From Arthrobacter yangruifuii (GTDB lineage Bacteria; Actinomycetota; Actinomycetes; Actinomycetales; Micrococcaceae), in contig NZ_VTFX01000005.1 of assembly GCF_009192775.1 (NCBI RefSeq), forward strand, positions 186,001 to 250,000: DNA of 64,000 nucleotides. Reading direction: 5' to 3'. Positions 8,224-16,182 of this stretch are shown here, piece after piece. Made by a program: the position numbers and the translations under genes. Position 1 is the stretch's first letter. Every line of letters begins with the position of its first letter. Below the pieces are notes generated by a model. That model ran no database searches, was not told the DNA's origin, and worked only from the letters and a program-made list of their open reading frames with translations.

Positions 8224-9486
8224 ATGAGCGGTTTGAATTTCACAGCCATCGATGTTGAAACGGCCAACAGCCAGCGCGCGTCCGTCTGTGCAGTGGGCAT
8301 TGTTCAGGTCCGCAACGGACAGGTCTCCGAGACTTTTGAATGGCACGTCACACCGCCCACCGGACTGGACTCGTTCCATCCCCGGAACATTGCCATTCAC
8401 GGCATCACGCCGGAGATGGTCCAGGCTGCGGACAACACATGGGCTGACTCCCTGGAGGCTATTCAAACGCTGGCCGGCGATTTCCCCCTGGTTGCCTACA
8501 ACGCCCCCTTCGACAAATCAGTGATCCACGAGTCCAGCCGCCTCAGCGGACTGACACCTCCGGCGAACGACTTCCACTGTGCATTGGCGCTGGCCAAACG
8601 CCACCTCACGCTGGAAAAGTACCGGCTGCCCCTCGTCGCCGAGCATCTCGGGATTGCACCCTTCACCCATCACGACGCCGGCAGCGACGCCGCCGCCTGC
8701 GCACAAATCGTTCTGGCCCTCTCCGAACGGCATGATCTGCGGGAGGTCTCCGCCCTCTGGGCCCCCGCGCGGATCGACCGGAGCGAAGCGTCCTTGAAGC
8801 CCAGTGCCTTCAGCCGGGGCAACAAGAGCCCGATAGCTGAGCTTCCCCAGCCGAATCCCGCCGCGGACCCGTCACATCCGTTCTTTGGGAGGCAGGTCAT
8901 CATGACCGGGGACATGGAGTCCTACGACCGGTGGGACGCGATGGAAAAGATCGCGAGCCTGGGTGGCATCAACGGGAAAGGCGTAACCAAGAAGACCGCA
9001 TTCCTGCTGATCGGCGACGGCAAAACCCATGCCAGCATCGACTTGGAAAACGGCACGACCAAAGAGAAGAAGGCAGCGGCGTACATGGCCGCCGGCCAGG
9101 ATCTAACCGTCCTTACGGAGCCGGATTTCCTGAAGCTGGTAGGCAAGAGGAGCCCGGCTGCCCTGAAACCCAAGGCCGTATTCGCACCTACGGTCACGGA
9201 CGAGCTCCGGACCGGCGGCGGCACCAGCGAAGACCGCCATCCCGCCCCGCAGACGGCCGAAAGTGTCATAAGCCCGGTTCCTGCGCCCGTCCGGCAGCAC
9301 GAGGACCAGGACGGCCAATACGGCTCGCAGCCGTCACCCGTTGGCGTAATCAACGGATTCCAACCGTCGGAGCCGGTCACCCCGCACATCTCCGACGTTC
9401 CTGAGAAGGCGGGGCAGGCGGTGACCGCCATGCTGAGAGCCGGCACCCGGATGGGGCACCGTCTTTTCGGGGCGACCAAGAACTAG
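8224..9486 (+). CDS. DEDDh 3'-5' exonuclease with BRCT domain
   Basis: 420 residues. Residues 1-165 form a DnaQ-type exonuclease: Exo I FTAIDVETA, Exo II YNAPFDKSV and Exo III HHDAGSDA, all metal-binding acids and the histidine being present. A linker follows, then a BRCT-like domain (about 218-310) starting HPFFGRQVIMTGDM. The last about 100 residues are low complexity and Pro-rich. Proteins of this layout are annotated as DNA polymerase III epsilon-like and are presumed to act in DNA repair; BRCT may tether it to nicked DNA or partners. SD GAGGAA precedes the ATG. The gene stands alone and is convergent with the SIR2 gene. Confidence 0.85.
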   Translation: MSGLNFTAIDVETANSQRASVCAVGIVQVRNGQVSETFEWHVTPPTGLDSFHPRNIAIHGITPEMVQAADNTWADSLEAIQTLAGDFPLVAYNAPFDKSVIHESSRLSGLTPPANDFHCALALAKRHLTLEKYRLPLVAEHLGIAPFTHHDAGSDAAACAQIVLALSERHDLREVSALWAPARIDRSEASLKPSAFSRGNKSPIAELPQPNPAADPSHPFFGRQVIMTGDMESYDRWDAMEKIASLGGINGKGVTKKTAFLLIGDGKTHASIDLENGTTKEKKAAAYMAAGQDLTVLTEPDFLKLVGKRSPAALKPKAVFAPTVTDELRTGGGTSEDRHPAPQTAESVISPVPAPVRQHEDQDGQYGSQPSPVGVINGFQPSEPVTPHISDVPEKAGQAVTAMLRAGTRMGHRLFGATKN

Positions 9487-9537
9487 GGCGAAACACAGCC
9501 CACAGCCGTCTGCTCGCAGCATTAGCCCGTTAGCGGA

Positions 9538-11112
9538 TTATGAACGGGGAGTCGGAGCTCCCAGCTCAGCCAGCATCTCCCGCAGGCGGGTGCCGCCGCT
9601 GCTTTGAGCTTCTCCGTCGGTGAGGCGTTTGCCAATATCCAGCAGCGCCTCTCGGAGAGACTTCTCGGGCTCGGTCAGAGCCCCTTCATATCCTTCGGCC
9701 AATAGGTACGAATGGCTGTCCGTGGATAGGGCGACCAAGAGATCCAGGAAAATCTCAAGTGTTCGCCCGGAAGAGGGGATAAATTCCTTTCGGGATTCCG
9801 TGCTCATCGGCACCAGATTCAACTGGTCGGACCACATCCGCTCGTCCAACGGATCGGTGGAGAGCATCAGTGCCGTCGCGGGTCCTTCCCCGGTCCTGCT
9901 TTCCTTGGGCAATGCCTGTTTTACATCGTGCAGGATCTCGTGGAAGTGGTCATCGGTCAGGCCGAAACCCACGAAGAGGAGGTGCTGCGTCATGAGGGTT
10001 GCTTTCACCAGAGCGGAAAGCGCGTTGCGGGACGTGCTGAAACCGAGATAGTCGTCCCTGGTGAGCACTATCGATTCCGGGTCCGTCACCGATCCATGGA
10101 GCTTGAGCAACCAATCGTCGTGTTCGCCGGCGCCGTCGGGAATCACCGAGCGCGGGACGCCGGCGTCACCCGAGGCAATCTCAAAGAGTTCGTCGTAATT
10201 CAGGGTGATCGCCTCACGGCTGCCTAGGCTGGCCAGAAGTGCAGGGGCCAGACCGTAGCGTTTCAATTCCACCAGTTCCGCGATGGCCTGGTTGAAGGTC
10301 AGTGCGCCCCGCCCGGCGCGTTCCTCGTAGATGGAGCGCAGAATGCTCGCCTGGTCCAGATGCCCCCGGTGTTCCAGCGACTCACGCTCAGAGTCCGAGA
10401 GATGAGCAGCCGTGGCTAAAGCCGAAAGCAGATCCGTCCAGCTTGGTGCCCCGGCACTCATGCTGACACCCGCACCCATAAAAGGAACGAGCTTGCCGTC
10501 GCGGGCATGGCCGGCCAACCGTGCGGCTTGCCCTTGATGCTCGCGGTCGAGGGGCGACCACCATTCAGGGTCGCGCTTCCGGAGTTCCTGGGCGAGGGCA
10601 AAGTCCTTTTCGTTTGCCAGCACCAGTACGACGTCGACGCCGGCCTCGGCGGCCGCCCTGCGTGTCTCTTCGAGGAGCAGGCGAATGACGTCGCCTTTGA
10701 CCAGTCCTGCGCCGCCGCCGCCCGTGCCGAAAAGCGGCATGGCCAGCAGGGGGATGGGCCGGGACGGTTCGCCGCGGGCTTCGTTCCGCCGTCGCCTGGC
10801 GCTGTCCGCGGCCACACAAACGAATTCCCTGAGCGGAGGGATGAGCTCATTGACTGACGAAATCCCGGAGTACGGCACGGCGGTGAGGACCGGCAGCGGC
10901 TCATTGGCCGGCCACGCATGGACCGGCTGCGCGAGCACCGCTCCACCGGCGAAGCCGGGGTCTTTGCTCTTCTGTACGGCGTCCTCGAGGCCGCGCACAG
11001 CGCTACGCCAGTGGCTGGCAATGCTGTAGGTCCGGTCGGTGGGCAGCAGCCAGGCGTCGCAAGCGAAGTTGGTCAGGCTGCCTCTGGTGACGAAGACGTG
11101 TGATTCCCCCAT
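9538..11112 (-). CDS. SIR2-family protein with macro-like N-terminal domain
   Basis: 524 residues. Residues about 1-195 look like a macro-type nucleotide/ADP-ribose-binding fold: TRGSLTNFACDAWLLPTD near the start and PLLAMPLFGTGGGGAGLVKG later. Residues about 205-480 are a SIR2-type NAD-binding domain. It has GAGVSMSAGAPSW (Rossmann glycines), TLNYDELFE, the catalytic-type histidine in KLHGSVTD, and FVGFGLTDDHF. The last about 50 residues are helical. SIR2 domains of this group act as NAD hydrolases in antiphage systems; here that is inferred. The ATG at 11112 lacks an SD sequence. The gene lies 72 bp downstream of the ADP-ribosylglycohydrolase gene on the same strand, so it may be part of the NrtR-controlled operon. 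Confidence 0.82.
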   Translation of the reverse strand: MGESHVFVTRGSLTNFACDAWLLPTDRTYSIASHWRSAVRGLEDAVQKSKDPGFAGGAVLAQPVHAWPANEPLPVLTAVPYSGISSVNELIPPLREFVCVAADSARRRRNEARGEPSRPIPLLAMPLFGTGGGGAGLVKGDVIRLLLEETRRAAAEAGVDVVLVLANEKDFALAQELRKRDPEWWSPLDREHQGQAARLAGHARDGKLVPFMGAGVSMSAGAPSWTDLLSALATAAHLSDSERESLEHRGHLDQASILRSIYEERAGRGALTFNQAIAELVELKRYGLAPALLASLGSREAITLNYDELFEIASGDAGVPRSVIPDGAGEHDDWLLKLHGSVTDPESIVLTRDDYLGFSTSRNALSALVKATLMTQHLLFVGFGLTDDHFHEILHDVKQALPKESRTGEGPATALMLSTDPLDERMWSDQLNLVPMSTESRKEFIPSSGRTLEIFLDLLVALSTDSHSYLLAEGYEGALTEPEKSLREALLDIGKRLTDGEAQSSGGTRLREMLAELGAPTPRS

Positions 11113-11140
11113 GAGGGATTTGTATCATGTCCGGCTGCCG

Positions 11141-11172
11141 GACGGCGTATGCCCATGTGGGCATACGCCGTC
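11141..11172. repeat. Perfect 15-bp hairpin between ARG and SIR2 genes
   Basis: GACGGCGTATGCCCA and its exact complement flank a 2-base centre. It fills most of the 72-bp gap between the ADP-ribosylglycohydrolase stop and the SIR2 start. No T-run follows on either side. It could be an attenuator, a processing site or a protein-binding palindrome that sets SIR2 expression apart from the upstream genes. Confidence 0.6.
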
Positions 11173-11184
11173 GATAGAGGTGGT

Positions 11185-12681
11185 TTAGCGGCCTTCGGTG
11201 GAGCCCGCTGTTGCGGCCTCCGCAGCCAGCACTTCCCGGAACGCGGGATTCGGATGGGCATTCGGCAGCGCCCGGCGCACGTGCTCCAGTGATTCCAGCG
11301 GCGTCAGCCCTGCAGCACGCGCCCCGTACAGGGCGGCAACGGTCGGGGTCCGGGATTCGGCCCGGACACAGTGCAGCAGCACCGTTTTGCCCTCGGCGCG
11401 GAAACGTTCGACGGCGGCTGCGGCCTCCCGCAGCACGAAGGCGGTATGCGAGTTGGACTCCGGGGAGGCGGAGTCCACCAGCCAGAACGTGGCCTGGTTC
11501 TCCGGCATCATGCCGGAAACGTCGTCCGTGCCCAGCCGGCAGAGACTGACCACTGCGTCGATGCCGAGCTCCTCGGCCCTGCCCAGGGCGCCGACGCCGC
11601 CGAGCCAGACGCCGTCGTCGTCCGGGTGCTGGACCAGAACATCGGTCCGGGACCATCCGCTGTAGTCAAAGTGCGCCGTGCGCGGCCACTTGTGGGCCTG
11701 CCGCCCGTTGCCGCCGGCGAGTTCGACGCCGAGGGTCATCAGGTCGCGCGACCTCAGCCCCGGCCAGCCGTGCAGGTTACGGCGCCACTCGAACGGGACG
11801 GCCGAGAAACCGTAGGCGGCACCCAGCAGCGACCCGGCGATGGCGGCCACCGTGTCCGTGTCATTGCCGCCGCGGACCGCCTCTTCCAGGGCGGCCCGCA
11901 GATGGTCGGGACCGTTGCTTCCGGCACGAGTGGTGGAGATGGCGCTCCAGGCGCCCTGCAGAGCTTCCACCACCCAGCCGTTCTTCGTGAAGTCCCGCGG
12001 TCGGGAAGCCTCGGCAACTTCGATCCGTTCCAGCCAGAGGGCGGCACGGTCCGGCGGCAGCAGTGGCAGCCCGGTGCGGATGTCCAGCTGCCCGGTGAGG
12101 ACGGCTTCGCTGATGGCGACGCACCACAGGCCGCAGGCTTCCCGGGCGTCGGCCTCCACATGGGTCAGCGCGCTGAGCGCACCTGCCTGCGCCATCAGCT
12201 CCGCCGGCTCCCGGTCCAGGTACGCCAGGGCCAGGGGAGCGGTGCGCATCAGGGAACCGTTGCCGCCGCTCCGGCCTGCCCGGTCATGGAAAACCTGTGC
12301 AGCGCGGGTGAAGTCCTCAGCGGTGGCGTCGGACCGGCCAGCGGCCGCAGCTGCGTGACGTGCGGCATGGATGACATTGCTGGTCTGCGCGCCGACGTCC
12401 TTGGCTTCGGCGGCCCACGCAGTCCAGGCGCGGACGACGGCGTCCAGCGCGGCGGGGGTGGGACCGGCGTCGAGGAGCGCTTCTGCGATGGGGATGGCCA
12501 TGGAAGTGTCGTCGGTCCACTCGGCCGGGTCGAACCCGAACGGGCCGCCGCCCAACATGCTGACCTCGGCGCCGTCGGGCAGCGGGCCGCCGAACTCGTA
12601 GCCGGCGCCCAGGGCGTCTCCGGCGGCGAGGGCGACAAGGACGCCGGCGGCGCGGTCATTCTGTGCGGAGTTCAGGTTCAT
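11185..12681 (-). CDS. ADP-ribosylglycohydrolase fused to dual-specificity-type phosphatase
   Basis: 498 residues. The N-terminal about 330 residues are an ADP-ribosylglycohydrolase (ARG). The first metal site is in EWTDDTSMAI, the second in GGNDTDTVAAIAGSLLGAAY, and DALGAGYEF lies near the start. ARG enzymes remove ADP-ribose from proteins, nucleic acids or small molecules. Residues about 340-490 resemble a tyrosine/dual-specificity phosphatase, with the P-loop HCVRAESRTPT (Cys-x5-Arg). Start: ATG at 12681 with SD GGAGG. It overlaps the upstream ARPP-1 stop by ATGA, so the two are translationally coupled. A remnant of its 3' end is at 1968-2063. Confidence 0.9.
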   Translation of the reverse strand: MNLNSAQNDRAAGVLVALAAGDALGAGYEFGGPLPDGAEVSMLGGGPFGFDPAEWTDDTSMAIPIAEALLDAGPTPAALDAVVRAWTAWAAEAKDVGAQTSNVIHAARHAAAAAGRSDATAEDFTRAAQVFHDRAGRSGGNGSLMRTAPLALAYLDREPAELMAQAGALSALTHVEADAREACGLWCVAISEAVLTGQLDIRTGLPLLPPDRAALWLERIEVAEASRPRDFTKNGWVVEALQGAWSAISTTRAGSNGPDHLRAALEEAVRGGNDTDTVAAIAGSLLGAAYGFSAVPFEWRRNLHGWPGLRSRDLMTLGVELAGGNGRQAHKWPRTAHFDYSGWSRTDVLVQHPDDDGVWLGGVGALGRAEELGIDAVVSLCRLGTDDVSGMMPENQATFWLVDSASPESNSHTAFVLREAAAAVERFRAEGKTVLLHCVRAESRTPTVAALYGARAAGLTPLESLEHVRRALPNAHPNPAFREVLAAEAATAGSTEGR

Positions 12682-13619
12682 AGGGCCTCCATCAGGGGGT
12701 GGGTGGTGTTCCAATAATTGACGTGAACGACGTCGGGATCCTTGTCGGGGCGGGCGACGGCGATGCCCACCCCAGTCACGGGACCACGCTTGCCGCTTAT
12801 GGTACGGCTGTGCATAGGGTCATGGCGCCCAACTCCTGGGCTGTAAAAGTCACCAAAATCGATGGTCCCGGCGATGGCGGCAAAGTCGCGGGCCGCCTGG
12901 CCGGGCATCGGTGCGGCGTTCCGCGCGGAGGGAGGCAGAAGCTCCGCGTCTAGCAAGACGGCTTCGATGAGCTGGCGGTAGTGCCCCTGGAACAGCGCGG
13001 CCGTAGCGAAGACTTCCAGCAGCAGGGGCTGCCCGCCGATTCCGATGACGACGCCGCGCTGGCCCTCCAAGGGAGCGGGAAACGTCCGGGCAGGATGATG
13101 CAGGACGCCGTCGACGAAGCGGTCCAGATGCTCCGGAAGGGAACTTGTGGCCGACGGCCCGCGAACGGCGTCGAAACGCCGCACCCGTTCCCAGATCCGG
13201 GACTGGCTGTCCCGGCCTGTTCCGGAGCCGGCGCGGGCCAGTTCCGCCCGGACATTCAGCGGCGCGCGCCGTGCCTGCCGGCGGTGCAGGCTCTGGCCCG
13301 CCTGCCAGCGGCCGGCCTCTACGCAGAAGGCGTCAATGTCCAGAGCCTCGCCCGGGCCCACGAGTACGTCCCGGGCGCAGGTGCGGTGCTGCTGGCCGCC
13401 CTCGAGCAGCTCCCCTTCAAGCAGCAGGGCCGCGCGTTTCCCGTTGTTCCGGACCGTCAGCTGGCCCACCCTGGCACCCGCCGCCAGCTCGGAAACGGCA
13501 AGGTCGGCGTGGAGTCCGGTGCTGATGCCGAGCCTCCCGCGTCCTGATGTCCAAACGGGAAAGATCGTCAGCGGGCCGGCAGCAGTGCCGGCGCCGACGT
13601 GGAGCTGTGGAATCTTCAT
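12678..13619 (-). CDS. ARPP-1 family protein
   Basis: 313 residues. It belongs to the ARPP-1 family, named for association with ADP-ribosylglycohydrolases (ARG) and rhodanese/phosphatase-type proteins; the biochemical role is unknown. Visible features are LLLEGELLEGGQQHRTCARD and the QRGVVIGIGGQPLLLEVFA strand pair; there is no signal peptide or membrane segment. The start is ATG at 13619 with SD GAGGAGG. The open frame extends farther upstream, but that part overlaps the operators and the divergent regulator and is rejected. It is the first gene of the minus-strand operon and directly precedes ARG. Neighbourhood and family name agree with a role in NAD/ADP-ribose metabolism. Confidence 0.85.
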   Translation of the reverse strand: MKIPQLHVGAGTAAGPLTIFPVWTSGRGRLGISTGLHADLAVSELAAGARVGQLTVRNNGKRAALLLEGELLEGGQQHRTCARDVLVGPGEALDIDAFCVEAGRWQAGQSLHRRQARRAPLNVRAELARAGSGTGRDSQSRIWERVRRFDAVRGPSATSSLPEHLDRFVDGVLHHPARTFPAPLEGQRGVVIGIGGQPLLLEVFATAALFQGHYRQLIEAVLLDAELLPPSARNAAPMPGQAARDFAAIAGTIDFGDFYSPGVGRHDPMHSRTISGKRGPVTGVGIAVARPDKDPDVVHVNYWNTTHPLMEAL

Positions 13620-13635
13620 ATCGAACCTCCTCGCT

Positions 13636-13655
13636 TTAGCGCAAATCTGCGCTAA
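13636..13655. promoter_or_regulatory. NrtR-type operator, perfect palindrome
   Basis: Arms TTAGCGCA and TGCGCTAA are separated by AATC. The 20-bp palindrome lies 16 bases before the ARPP-1 start codon, in the divergent region shared with the Nudix-type regulator gene. Position and symmetry fit an operator for a dimeric winged-helix regulator. Confidence 0.75.
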
Positions 13656-13682
13656 GTGATACCAGTATGCACCGGTTGCATC

Positions 13683-13704
13683 TTTTGCGCAAGATTGAGA
13701 TAAA
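13683..13704. promoter_or_regulatory. Second, imperfect NrtR-type operator
   Basis: TTTTGCGCA-AGAT-TGAGATAAA copies the layout of the site at 13636-13655: same spacer length, left arm matching TTTAGCGCA at eight of nine positions, weaker right arm. The centres are 48 bp apart. The site lies just before the regulator's likely ATG at 13712, so it would mediate autoregulation or cooperative binding. Confidence 0.6.
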
Positions 13705-13711
13705 CGAGGGT

Positions 13712-14374
13712 ATGAGTGAGTCCCGCACGCCCTTGTCCCTCCTGGCTTATCCGCGGCCTTCCGTGGCCGCAGACACCGCAGCGCTGACCGTGGCCGGGGA
13801 TGACCTGATGGTCCTGGTCGTACGCAGGCGGGAGGAACACCATGCGGGGGAGTGGGCGCTGCCTGGCACGTTCCTGCGGGAACGCGAGACGCTGGCGGGC
13901 GCCGTCCTGCGTTCCCTCCGGGACAAGGCCGGAATCGAGGGGCGGGTTCCGCAGCAGCTCCATGTCTTCGATGATCCGGGCCGGGATGACCGGGGCTGGA
14001 CACTGTCCGTGGCCCATGTGGACGCGGTTCCGTTCCGGGACTTGGAGACGCCGCTGCAGTCCGACGACGTCCGGCTGGCCTCTGTCACGGCGGACACGGA
14101 TCTGATTGCCGGGCTGCCCTACGGCCACGCCGACATGGTGCGCCTGGCGGTGGAGCGTCTCCGGCAGGACTATCTGCAGACCCCCGATCCGGCCGGCCTG
14201 CTGCCCGAGCCCTTCACCTTGAAGGACCTCCGGGACCTGCACGAGGCGGTGGCAGGCCGGCCGCTGATGCGCGACACCTTCCGCCGGGTCATGGAGCCGC
14301 AGCTAACCGGGACCGGGCAGATGTCCGACGGGACACGTGGCAGGCCCTCGCGGTTGTGGCGGCGGAGAAGCTAG
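13712..14374 (+). CDS. NrtR-like Nudix-fold transcriptional regulator
   Basis: 220 residues. Residues about 5-140 form a Nudix fold, but the catalytic box is degenerate (GTFLRERETLAGAV then RSLRDKAG, lacking the REXXEE glutamates). It is therefore a sensor rather than a hydrolase. Residues about 150-215 form the winged-helix domain (FTLKDLRDLHEAVAGRPL, then DTFRRVME). NrtR proteins sense ADP-ribose-type ligands and repress NAD genes. The gene is divergent from ARPP-1/ARG, with two palindromes between. The ATG at 13667 would place operator 2 inside the gene, so ATG 13712 (GAGGG just upstream) is preferred. It is convergent with the helicase gene, 8 bp apart. Confidence 0.85.
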   Translation: MSESRTPLSLLAYPRPSVAADTAALTVAGDDLMVLVVRRREEHHAGEWALPGTFLRERETLAGAVLRSLRDKAGIEGRVPQQLHVFDDPGRDDRGWTLSVAHVDAVPFRDLETPLQSDDVRLASVTADTDLIAGLPYGHADMVRLAVERLRQDYLQTPDPAGLLPEPFTLKDLRDLHEAVAGRPLMRDTFRRVMEPQLTGTGQMSDGTRGRPSRLWRRRS

Positions 14375-14382
14375 GTGGGTAG

Positions 14383-16080
14383 CTAGGGGATGCTGGTTTC
14401 GGTGATGTGCTCCAGCTGCGGCTGCCACTCCTGCATCCGGCCCATGGCACGCTCCAGTTCCGGACCGCCGGCTTCGGCGATGAGAACGGGGTCGCCCACC
14501 ACTACCAGGAGGCAGCGGGCCCGGGACAGGCCCACGTACAGCAGTTCGGCTGCCCGGCCCATGTCCTTGAATCCGTTCACGCAGAGAATGACCACTGACC
14601 GTTCCAGTCCCTTGAACCCCAGGACATGCCCGTAGAACTCCTCCTCGTCGTCGTGAAACGCCGTCCAATAGGCGGAGAGGTTGTTCTCGAAATCCTTGTG
14701 GACGGGGTGCCGGTTTTTCGTGGTCAGAAACGCGATCTGGTTGTTGGTCCAACCTTCCTCGAGCAGGGCATCAACGCAGTCCCCGGCAACGTCCAGAGCA
14801 TCCTCGGTAGAACAAGACACCAACCGCACCGGAAGGCCGTCCCCTCCGCGCGGCGCGAAGTGCTTGCCCGCGAAGCCCTTGAATGTCTGGGCAATGCGTT
14901 TGGTGTTCCGTAGATTCTCGTCAATGTGCAGGGTGACCAGGCCAGCGGTGGGATCCAAGGCCGTACCGGCCGACTGTGAATCCCAGCGGCCGTACACGTT
15001 CTGGCGCTCGTCCATGAACGCGTAGATTTCCCCGCGGTCGGGATCCTTGAGGCAGGCGAGCAGGCTTTCCCACCACAGGGGAGCGAAGTCCTGGGCTTCA
15101 TCGATCACAATGGCATCCAGCTTCTGTTCCGGCGGCAGGTCGACCGCGAGGCCCTTCATGAGGGCCGGCATGTCCTCGTCGAAGTAGGCTTGTCCTGATC
15201 CGTTAGGAACCCCAAGCGAGACGGCGTAGTCGTGGAACTCGCCCACGAACACCGGTTTCGCCTGCCGCCAGCCGTCGACCTGCCGGCGCAGGTGCGCGGC
15301 AAGGCCCTTGTTGTAGCAGAACAGCCCTACCCGCTTCCCCTCCTTGGCCAGCCGCTTCGCTTTCTCAACGGCCAGCCACGTCTTGCCGCTGCCCGCCCCG
15401 CCCACAAACCGTGCCCGGGCAATGGATCGACTGGAATCGAGCAGGACTTTCTGCCGTTCAGTGAGCTGTTGCTGATGGTCTTCCAACTCCAACGCCGTCA
15501 GTGCCGGTGTGGCCTCGGCCTCGAGGTTCCCGGACAGCAGCCGGGCGATGCGGCGGGCGTAGTTGGGTGCGAGCGGACTTCCGCCCTGGGCCTGGGTCTC
15601 GATGGCGGCACGCAGGCGTTCGCTGACGTCCGCCAGATCATTGGGGTCCAAGACGAGCGGCCGCGGGACGCCGTTCATTTCCCAGTCGCGGGGCACGGGG
15701 CTGTAGGGGAACGCCGCCATGTAGGCGAACCTGCTGACCAACGGTGATCCGAGCTGGCCCGTCACCCACATTTTGAAGGCATGCTGCGCGCTCTGGGACT
15801 GCGCGATGGGACTCTCGATCCGGTGTGGTCCCTGCCGGTCGGACTGGTACCACTGGCCGTGCTCGACGGAGATCAAGCCGCCCTTGACCTCGATCGCCGC
15901 CAGTCCCACGCCCGGCCAGAGCACCAGAATGTCGATTTCGTGTTCGGCGCGCCCGTGGCGCACCTGGACGGAGTGCGCCAGTACGACGTCGTCGGGCAGC
16001 TGGGCGCGCAGGGCATCCCAGACCGCCTTTTCAGCCAGATGGCCGTCGTCGAACATCGGCTCGTCAGGTATGCACTCCAC
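14383..16080 (-). CDS. NERD-domain SF1 helicase
   Basis: 565 residues. Residues about 10-120 are a NERD (nuclease-related) domain with the acidic site in EHEIDILVLWPGVGLAAIEV and VKGG. Residues about 220-550 are a UvrD-like SF1 helicase: Walker A VGGAGSGKTWLA, motif II IVIDEAQDFAP, motif IV-like DENLRNTKR, and motif VI-like LLYVGLSRARC. It probably acts on DNA in repair or defence. Start: GTG at 16080 with SD GAGGGGG. The ATG at 16056 lacks one. A second gene of the same layout lies in the defence island at 30610. The gene is monocistronic and convergent with the NrtR-like gene. Confidence 0.87.
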   Translation of the reverse strand: MECIPDEPMFDDGHLAEKAVWDALRAQLPDDVVLAHSVQVRHGRAEHEIDILVLWPGVGLAAIEVKGGLISVEHGQWYQSDRQGPHRIESPIAQSQSAQHAFKMWVTGQLGSPLVSRFAYMAAFPYSPVPRDWEMNGVPRPLVLDPNDLADVSERLRAAIETQAQGGSPLAPNYARRIARLLSGNLEAEATPALTALELEDHQQQLTERQKVLLDSSRSIARARFVGGAGSGKTWLAVEKAKRLAKEGKRVGLFCYNKGLAAHLRRQVDGWRQAKPVFVGEFHDYAVSLGVPNGSGQAYFDEDMPALMKGLAVDLPPEQKLDAIVIDEAQDFAPLWWESLLACLKDPDRGEIYAFMDERQNVYGRWDSQSAGTALDPTAGLVTLHIDENLRNTKRIAQTFKGFAGKHFAPRGGDGLPVRLVSCSTEDALDVAGDCVDALLEEGWTNNQIAFLTTKNRHPVHKDFENNLSAYWTAFHDDEEEFYGHVLGFKGLERSVVILCVNGFKDMGRAAELLYVGLSRARCLLVVVGDPVLIAEAGGPELERAMGRMQEWQPQLEHITETSIP

Positions 16081-16182
16081 GGTTCCCCCTCGTGTGCCGG
16101 CGGTGCGCCAGGCGTTGTGAGCAGGCTACCGTGCTGTAACCCGGATAATGAGGACTTCCGCATAGCGAGATGAAGGGCCGTA

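Noticed and set aside
11371-12717. 448-codon open frame on the plus strand
   Set aside because: It is antisense to the ADP-ribosylglycohydrolase gene, has Gly/Arg-rich composition typical of the opposite strand of GC-rich genes, and no SD or domain.
13620-14003. Upstream extension of ARPP-1 to 441 residues
   Set aside because: It would overlap both operators and the divergent regulator gene. A strong SD and ATG at 13619 define the real start.
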